From contig JAAFKL010000296.1 in assembly GCA_021399405.1 (NCBI GenBank), positions 1-9,098 of the forward strand: a DNA stretch of 9,098 nucleotides. Reading direction: 5' to 3'. Below are positions 5,401 through 9,098 of the stretch, piece after piece. Source of the stretch: Candidatus Heimdallarchaeota archaeon. GTDB taxonomy: Archaea; Asgardarchaeota; Heimdallarchaeia; Heimdallarchaeales; Kariarchaeaceae. Each line of letters opens with the position of its first letter. The first letter of the stretch is position 1. Below the pieces are notes generated by a model. It was not told where the DNA came from, did not search any database, and worked only from the letters and a program-made list of their open reading frames with translations. The translations under genes were made by a program, and so were the position numbers.

Positions 5401-5408
5401 TTTAAATA
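5401..5408 (+). promoter_or_regulatory. TATA-like box of the LAGLIDADG gene
   Basis: TTTAAATA is centred 26-27 nt before the ATG at 5431. This is the archaeal TATA-to-start distance, and no Shine-Dalgarno is present (AACTTAGATATTAAAACTA), so a leaderless mRNA is likely. Confidence 0.5.
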
Positions 5409-5430
5409 CCCAACTTAGATATTAAAACTA

Positions 5431-6951
5431 ATGAATACTACAACTCATACTTTATTCACATGGTCTGGAAAAGTTGTCAAAGGAGGAGGCAGAGGTCATG
5501 GATTTGCCACTCTCCCAAAGGAAATCTCAAAAAAATCAGGCTTCAATCATGGAGATAGGATCATTTTGATTATATCTAATGGAATTGATAATGAAAACCT
5601 AAGTGTTGACACATTTTACCGTGTTAGCAGTAGGTCTCGTGGTTTTTATATTCCTAAGGAAATTACACAAAATAATGATCTCCTTGGAAATCGATTCCAT
5701 TTTTCTGCTCATAGGGAGGAGGGGTTCAAAACTTCGATCTCCCACCATAAACAGGTTATTATTCCTTATAAAAAGTTGGATGAATTTCAAATAACTGATC
5801 GAGATATAATTAAATTAAGGGTAGAAACTCTAGATGGCCAGATAGTCGAAGAACCAGTTATTGTCAAACAACTCAATCGTAGCAATAAGCAAGATGAATT
5901 TATTGCAGTGTTTCGAAATAATGATGTAGAGGCAGGTTCTGCGGATGCAAAGATTCAGGGTAAATTGGAAAAGCTTGATCCCAAACCTTTACATTCCTCT
6001 GAGAACATGATTTACACTCCCAATTTGTTTCCGAATGGGCACATGGGTAAATTAGATGATGATACAGGTATATTGTTCAAAGGGAATCATACACCAATTG
6101 AGATTCCCCTGAAATTTGATATGAATGGAAATACGCATTACATGGGTGCATATTTCGCTGATGGAACGAAACGTGGTCATGCATGGAAAATGAGTGCTTC
6201 AACACCTGAACAGGCTATGTATTACAATTCAATCTATAATCAAATATTACCTAATGAAAAATTTAAATACAAAGTTACCTATAGCAAGGTTCCTTCCGAT
6301 ATCAGATCTGATACTGAAATAAATAAAGATATCAAAAAATATTGGAATGAGAAAACTAATAATTCATTTACTGTAGATAAAGTGTATATTGTTGATGCTC
6401 AGATTGAATCAGCGTTAAATCGAAATAAATATGGATCTTTAGAAATAAGAAATGACAAAGGATTAGTTATGCAATTTCACCAAAAAATGTTAGATCAAAC
6501 TATGGAGATAATTGGCGACTCTAATGATAAAAAACTCCTATGGAATTTTGTCCATGGGATTCTTGAGGGCGATGGATATGTGGCTGGGGGCGCTAAAAGA
6601 TTGGGATTGGGGATTTCGTGCAATATAGACAATTACGAATTTATCCAAAATATCTTGGATAAACTAGGCATTCAATTTAGGACTGATACTTTTGATTCAG
6701 ATAGTGGTAGATCTGATGGTGTACAAATTCAATTTGGTTTGTTTGAAATACTGAAAAATTTTAAAGATATCAAGGATGATGTCTTTCAATATTATCCAAA
6801 GCGAGCAGAAAGATTATTTGATAGAATGGCAGTACAAAGTACTGTTAGACATATGTTGGGAGAACGAAGTCAATCAAGCTTTGCTCGAGCGAGAGCCAAC
6901 GAACTTAAAAGTGATGAAATAACAAATTTCTTTAAAAATAGGCAGTTATAA
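5431..6951 (+). CDS. Free-standing LAGLIDADG protein with AbrB-like N-terminal segments
   Basis: This is a 506-residue protein. Two LAGLIDADG helices are visible: HYMGAYFADGTKRG (236-249, acidic D244) and FVHGILEGDGYVAGG (373-387, acidic D381), about 137 residues apart as in single-chain homing endonucleases. Typical continuation follows the second (ISCNIDNYEFIQNILDKLGIQF, split here as residues 395-416). In front are three segments with the AbrB/SpoVT swapped-hairpin pattern: FATLPKEISKKSGFNHGDRI (25-44), GFYIPKEITQNNDLLGNRF (71-89) and QVIIPYKKLDEFQITDRDI (108-126). AbrB domains bind DNA, so they may add specificity or repress the gene itself. The C-terminus (455-506) is basic and helical. 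There are no intein splice motifs and no surrounding intron is evident. It has its own promoter and converges on glmS. Alternative: a domesticated regulator like WhiA rather than an active nuclease. The LAGLIDADG call is firm; the AbrB call is from pattern only. Confidence 0.82.
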   Translation: MNTTTHTLFTWSGKVVKGGGRGHGFATLPKEISKKSGFNHGDRIILIISNGIDNENLSVDTFYRVSSRSRGFYIPKEITQNNDLLGNRFHFSAHREEGFKTSISHHKQVIIPYKKLDEFQITDRDIIKLRVETLDGQIVEEPVIVKQLNRSNKQDEFIAVFRNNDVEAGSADAKIQGKLEKLDPKPLHSSENMIYTPNLFPNGHMGKLDDDTGILFKGNHTPIEIPLKFDMNGNTHYMGAYFADGTKRGHAWKMSASTPEQAMYYNSIYNQILPNEKFKYKVTYSKVPSDIRSDTEINKDIKKYWNEKTNNSFTVDKVYIVDAQIESALNRNKYGSLEIRNDKGLVMQFHQKMLDQTMEIIGDSNDKKLLWNFVHGILEGDGYVAGGAKRLGLGISCNIDNYEFIQNILDKLGIQFRTDTFDSDSGRSDGVQIQFGLFEILKNFKDIKDDVFQYYPKRAERLFDRMAVQSTVRHMLGERSQSSFARARANELKSDEITNFFKNRQL

Positions 6952-6960
6952 TATTGTTGT

Positions 6961-6973
6961 ACTAACGGTTAGT
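6961..6973. repeat. ACTAACGGTTAGT palindrome
   Basis: Perfect 6-bp arms around a single central G, ten nt after the LAGLIDADG stop codon. As RNA it would fold as a 5-bp stem with a CGG loop followed by TTTTAATT. As DNA it is a symmetric dimer-type binding site. It is the most GC-rich patch of an otherwise 13% GC gap. Confidence 0.5.
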
Positions 6974-7010
6974 TTTAATTAGATAATGATTTAATAAATT
7001 AAATTACACA

Positions 7011-7044
7011 TATAATAAAAATATAAAACTAATTTTTTATTATA
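7011..7044. terminator. AT-only hairpin between convergent genes, probable two-way terminator
   Basis: TATAATAAAAA (7011-7021) and TTTTTATTATA (7034-7044) are exact 11-bp reverse complements with a 12-nt loop. The T-run on each strand fits U-tract termination for both the LAGLIDADG gene and glmS. An outer inverted repeat, AATTACACAT (7002-7011) with ATGTGTAATT (7081-7090), encloses it. The whole gap 6952-7126 holds no gene: it is about 13% GC and also contains the direct repeat TTAATAAATT (6991-7000 and 7048-7057). Confidence 0.5.
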
Positions 7045-7126
7045 CTGTTAATAAATTTATATATGTTTAAACAAGTGATAATGTGTAATTATTGATTTAT
7101 AAAAATATTATTTATTAAAATAAACG

Positions 7127-8965
7127 TTATTCCACTGTCACAACTTTTGCTAAATTGGCAGGGTAATCTGGATCATTACCCAATTTTACAGACGTATAAT
7201 ACGCCATTAACTGCTGCGGAATCGTATAAACAATCGAACTCAAATATTTACTATAACCTTTTGGAATCTCGAAATATTGGTCAAGCATTGATTTCATTTC
7301 TGTGTCACCCTCTTCAATGATTCCGATTGTGTTTGCACCTCTTGCACTCATTTCCATAACCGATCCGGTCATCTTTGTCCGAGTCTTATCATTTGGAATA
7401 GTGAAGACGACAGGATAATCATCTTTAACTAATGCAATTGGTCCATGTTTAGATTCTCCTGCTGGGTATGCTTCGCAATGAACATAGGCAATCTCCTTCA
7501 TCTTCAATGCCCCTTCAAGTGCACTGATAAAAGCCACATTTCGACCAAGATAGAAAGCTGATGACTTTGTGCTGAACCATTTAGCAAGATCTCGAGCTTT
7601 TGCTTCGCTAGTCCTAATAATCTGGTTAACTACATCCGATAAATTGTCGAAAGCATTTTGAAATTCTTTTACCTCATTTTTATCCAAGAAATTATTCAAT
7701 TTGGCCAATTCAAAAGCAATTCTCCACATGGCCAAGGATTGTGCTGTGAATGTCTTCGTAGCAGCTACACCGATCTCTGGACCTGCATGTAAGTATGCTA
7801 CATAGTCTGATGACAGAGTTAGACTTGATCCTGCAACATTTACCACAGAAACAATTGTTGCACCACGTGATTTTGCATCTTTGATTGGTTTAATTGTATC
7901 AAGAGTCTCACCGCTCTGACTGACAGCCATCACGAGAGTCTGATCATCCACCAGATGTTTCACAGCGTCCCATTCTGCCGATATACATGCAATTACCAAT
8001 GGTCCACCATATTGTGAGAAGGTGTAATATGCATTTAGAGAAGCATAATGTGCGGTTCCAGCTGCGACAACAATCACTTTTGAAGCTTCATTCACTACTT
8101 TTGCTATCGTTTGAAACGTGTCAGCTTGAGTGTTTAATTGGGTGGAAATAATTTTTGGTTGCTCATGAATCTCTTTGAGCATGAAATGAGGATATCCACC
8201 TTTCTGAGCTGCCTCTGCTGACCATGTAACCTTGTGTGGGTTTCTTTCAACCGATTTTCCAGAATCCAACTTAATTATTTCATATTTACCAGGATTTAAT
8301 ATTACCATCTCATTATCCCGTAAAGTTACCAGTTCATTGGTCCAGGGGAGAAATGCAGGTATATCACTGGCACAGTACATAGTTGTTTCAGTTACACCAA
8401 TAACCAAAGGATTGTCTTTTTTTAGCGCATAGATGGTATTGGGCTCGCCTGTATGAGCAACAACAATGGCATAGGTCCCTTTTATCTTACTAACCAATGC
8501 CTGAATTGCCTCAACCATTGATTTTCCAGATTTTAGTTGGGACGAAAGAAAATGAGGTATTACTTCAGTATCAGTTTGAGACTGGAATGTATATCCATCC
8601 TCCATTAATTCCTTGCGTAATTTGATAAAGTTCTCAATAATACCATTGTGAACAACAACTACATCATCATTCATAGATTTGTGAGGATGTGCATTTATTT
8701 TACTTGGTGGTCCATGAGTTGCCCATCTGGAGTGTCCGATGGCTGTATGCCCTTCATATGTATGGAAGTCAAGATTTTGGCCAACTAATTTGATGGCCCC
8801 TTTATCTTTTCGGACCTGTATACCATTTTCTGAGACAATAGCAAGTCCAACAGAATCGTAACCCCTATACTCGAGCCTTGTTAGTGCATCATAAATCTGC
8901 TTTCCAATTGTTTCCGATGACCCATTCATTTCAGGCGCTCGAGTTATCCCTATAATTCCGCACAA
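7127..8965 (-). CDS. glmS: Glutamine-fructose-6-phosphate aminotransferase (isomerizing)
   Basis: This 612-residue protein is full length (E. coli GlmS has 609). It makes glucosamine-6-phosphate and glutamate from fructose-6-phosphate and glutamine, the entry step to UDP-GlcNAc in the cytosol. The N-terminal glutaminase domain (about 2-225) has the nucleophile Cys2 exposed after Met removal, R80-W81 and H84-G85 in HSRWATHG, N107-G108 in VHNGIIENF, and D132 in QTDTEV. The first SIS domain (about 285-425) has AAGTAHYASL, SQSGETLDT and PEIGVAATKTFTAQS. The second SIS domain (about 455-600) has LEGALKMKEIAYVH and EAYPAGESKHGPIAL. It ends in the family's LAKVVTVE. The start is TTG at 8965: the next codon encodes the catalytic Cys, and an in-frame TGA lies two codons upstream (8972-8974), so no other start is possible. 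GGTGAT lies five nt upstream. There is no riboswitch-ribozyme in the 133-nt leader region. Confidence 0.97.
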   Translation of the reverse strand: MCGIIGITRAPEMNGSSETIGKQIYDALTRLEYRGYDSVGLAIVSENGIQVRKDKGAIKLVGQNLDFHTYEGHTAIGHSRWATHGPPSKINAHPHKSMNDDVVVVHNGIIENFIKLRKELMEDGYTFQSQTDTEVIPHFLSSQLKSGKSMVEAIQALVSKIKGTYAIVVAHTGEPNTIYALKKDNPLVIGVTETTMYCASDIPAFLPWTNELVTLRDNEMVILNPGKYEIIKLDSGKSVERNPHKVTWSAEAAQKGGYPHFMLKEIHEQPKIISTQLNTQADTFQTIAKVVNEASKVIVVAAGTAHYASLNAYYTFSQYGGPLVIACISAEWDAVKHLVDDQTLVMAVSQSGETLDTIKPIKDAKSRGATIVSVVNVAGSSLTLSSDYVAYLHAGPEIGVAATKTFTAQSLAMWRIAFELAKLNNFLDKNEVKEFQNAFDNLSDVVNQIIRTSEAKARDLAKWFSTKSSAFYLGRNVAFISALEGALKMKEIAYVHCEAYPAGESKHGPIALVKDDYPVVFTIPNDKTRTKMTGSVMEMSARGANTIGIIEEGDTEMKSMLDQYFEIPKGYSKYLSSIVYTIPQQLMAYYTSVKLGNDPDYPANLAKVVTVE

Positions 8966-8970
8966 ATCAC

Positions 8971-8976
8971 ATCACC
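8971..8976 (-). promoter_or_regulatory. Shine-Dalgarno that fixes the glmS TTG start
   Basis: Minus-strand GGTGAT is complementary to the ATCACC of the archaeal 16S rRNA 3' tail and lies five nt before the TTG at 8965. It overlaps the in-frame TGA. A weak TATA-like CAATATAGG (about 9002-9010, minus strand) would start transcription near 8980, giving a leader just long enough to hold this site. Confidence 0.6.
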
Positions 8977-9086
8977 ATTTTAAGAGAAAAATAAAATTGA
9001 TCCTATATTGTACAGCACAAAATAGTACTACTTTATGAATCAGTAGACCAATTTACAATTCCACTTTATTACAGGAGTAATTCGGA

Positions 9087-9096
9087 TTATATAAAA
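9087..9096 (+). promoter_or_regulatory. Possible TATA box of a gene beyond the right edge
   Basis: TTATATAAAA is a near-ideal archaeal TATA box at the very end of the window. If used on the plus strand it would drive a gene divergent from glmS outside the window. It is too far from glmS (about 126 nt) to be that gene's leaderless promoter. Confidence 0.3.
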
Positions 9097-9098
9097 CT

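Noticed and set aside
5599..5794. Open frames of 63 codons on both strands within the LAGLIDADG gene
   Set aside because: They overlap the firmly supported coding frame and show no motif, start signal or independent promoter.
5431..6951. LAGLIDADG region as an intein inside a host protein
   Set aside because: There is no N-terminal Cys/Ser splice block and no C-terminal His-Asn, and both ends lie in non-coding DNA next to a TATA box and a terminator-like hairpin.
8966..9098. A glmS ribozyme or other leader RNA upstream of glmS
   Set aside because: The region is AT-rich with no long paired helices, and the predicted leader before the start codon is only about 15 nt.

Overview
The window is AT-rich (about 36-39% GC in most genes I sampled) and reads as a piece of an archaeal chromosome. 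A TrmJ-type tRNA methyltransferase and a small zinc-ribbon protein with an acidic N-terminus are present. Several start codons lie about 24-27 nt downstream of a TATA-like box, as on leaderless archaeal mRNAs. GTG and TTG starts are common, and glmS has a GGTGAT ribosome binding site matching the archaeal 16S tail. An Asgard-like archaeon would fit, but nothing here proves the lineage.

Layout, left to right. A trmJ-like gene cut by the left edge (+) converges with a NudB-like Nudix hydrolase (-). Then, all on the minus strand, come a tail-anchored helical-repeat protein of unknown function, a SnoaL/NTF2-fold protein with clearly higher GC, a 63-residue zinc ribbon, and a PGPGW-family membrane protein. 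Divergent from these is a pirin/YhhW-type cupin (+), which converges with a membrane-anchored protein of unknown function (-). Divergent from that is a free-standing LAGLIDADG protein with three AbrB-like segments in front (+). It converges on glmS (-) across a 13% GC stretch of nested inverted repeats. The right edge may hold a divergent promoter for a gene outside the window.

No single operon or pathway links the genes: most appear to have their own promoter, and gene orientation switches repeatedly. TrmJ (tRNA modification), GlmS (amino-sugar synthesis) and the Nudix enzyme are housekeeping functions, while the others look like accessory or uncharacterised genes.

The most unusual content is not a classical defence or mobile cluster. 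It is (i) the AbrB-like/LAGLIDADG protein, flanked on both sides by inverted repeats; (ii) a dispersed element of about 27 nt with core GGAAAGTTCC, found four times in the same orientation, only between genes; and (iii) the palindrome TCGATCGA, found at five loci, almost all at gene boundaries in the left half, resembling the HIP1 palindromes of cyanobacteria in style. I see no CRISPR array, tRNA, rRNA, transposase or integrase.
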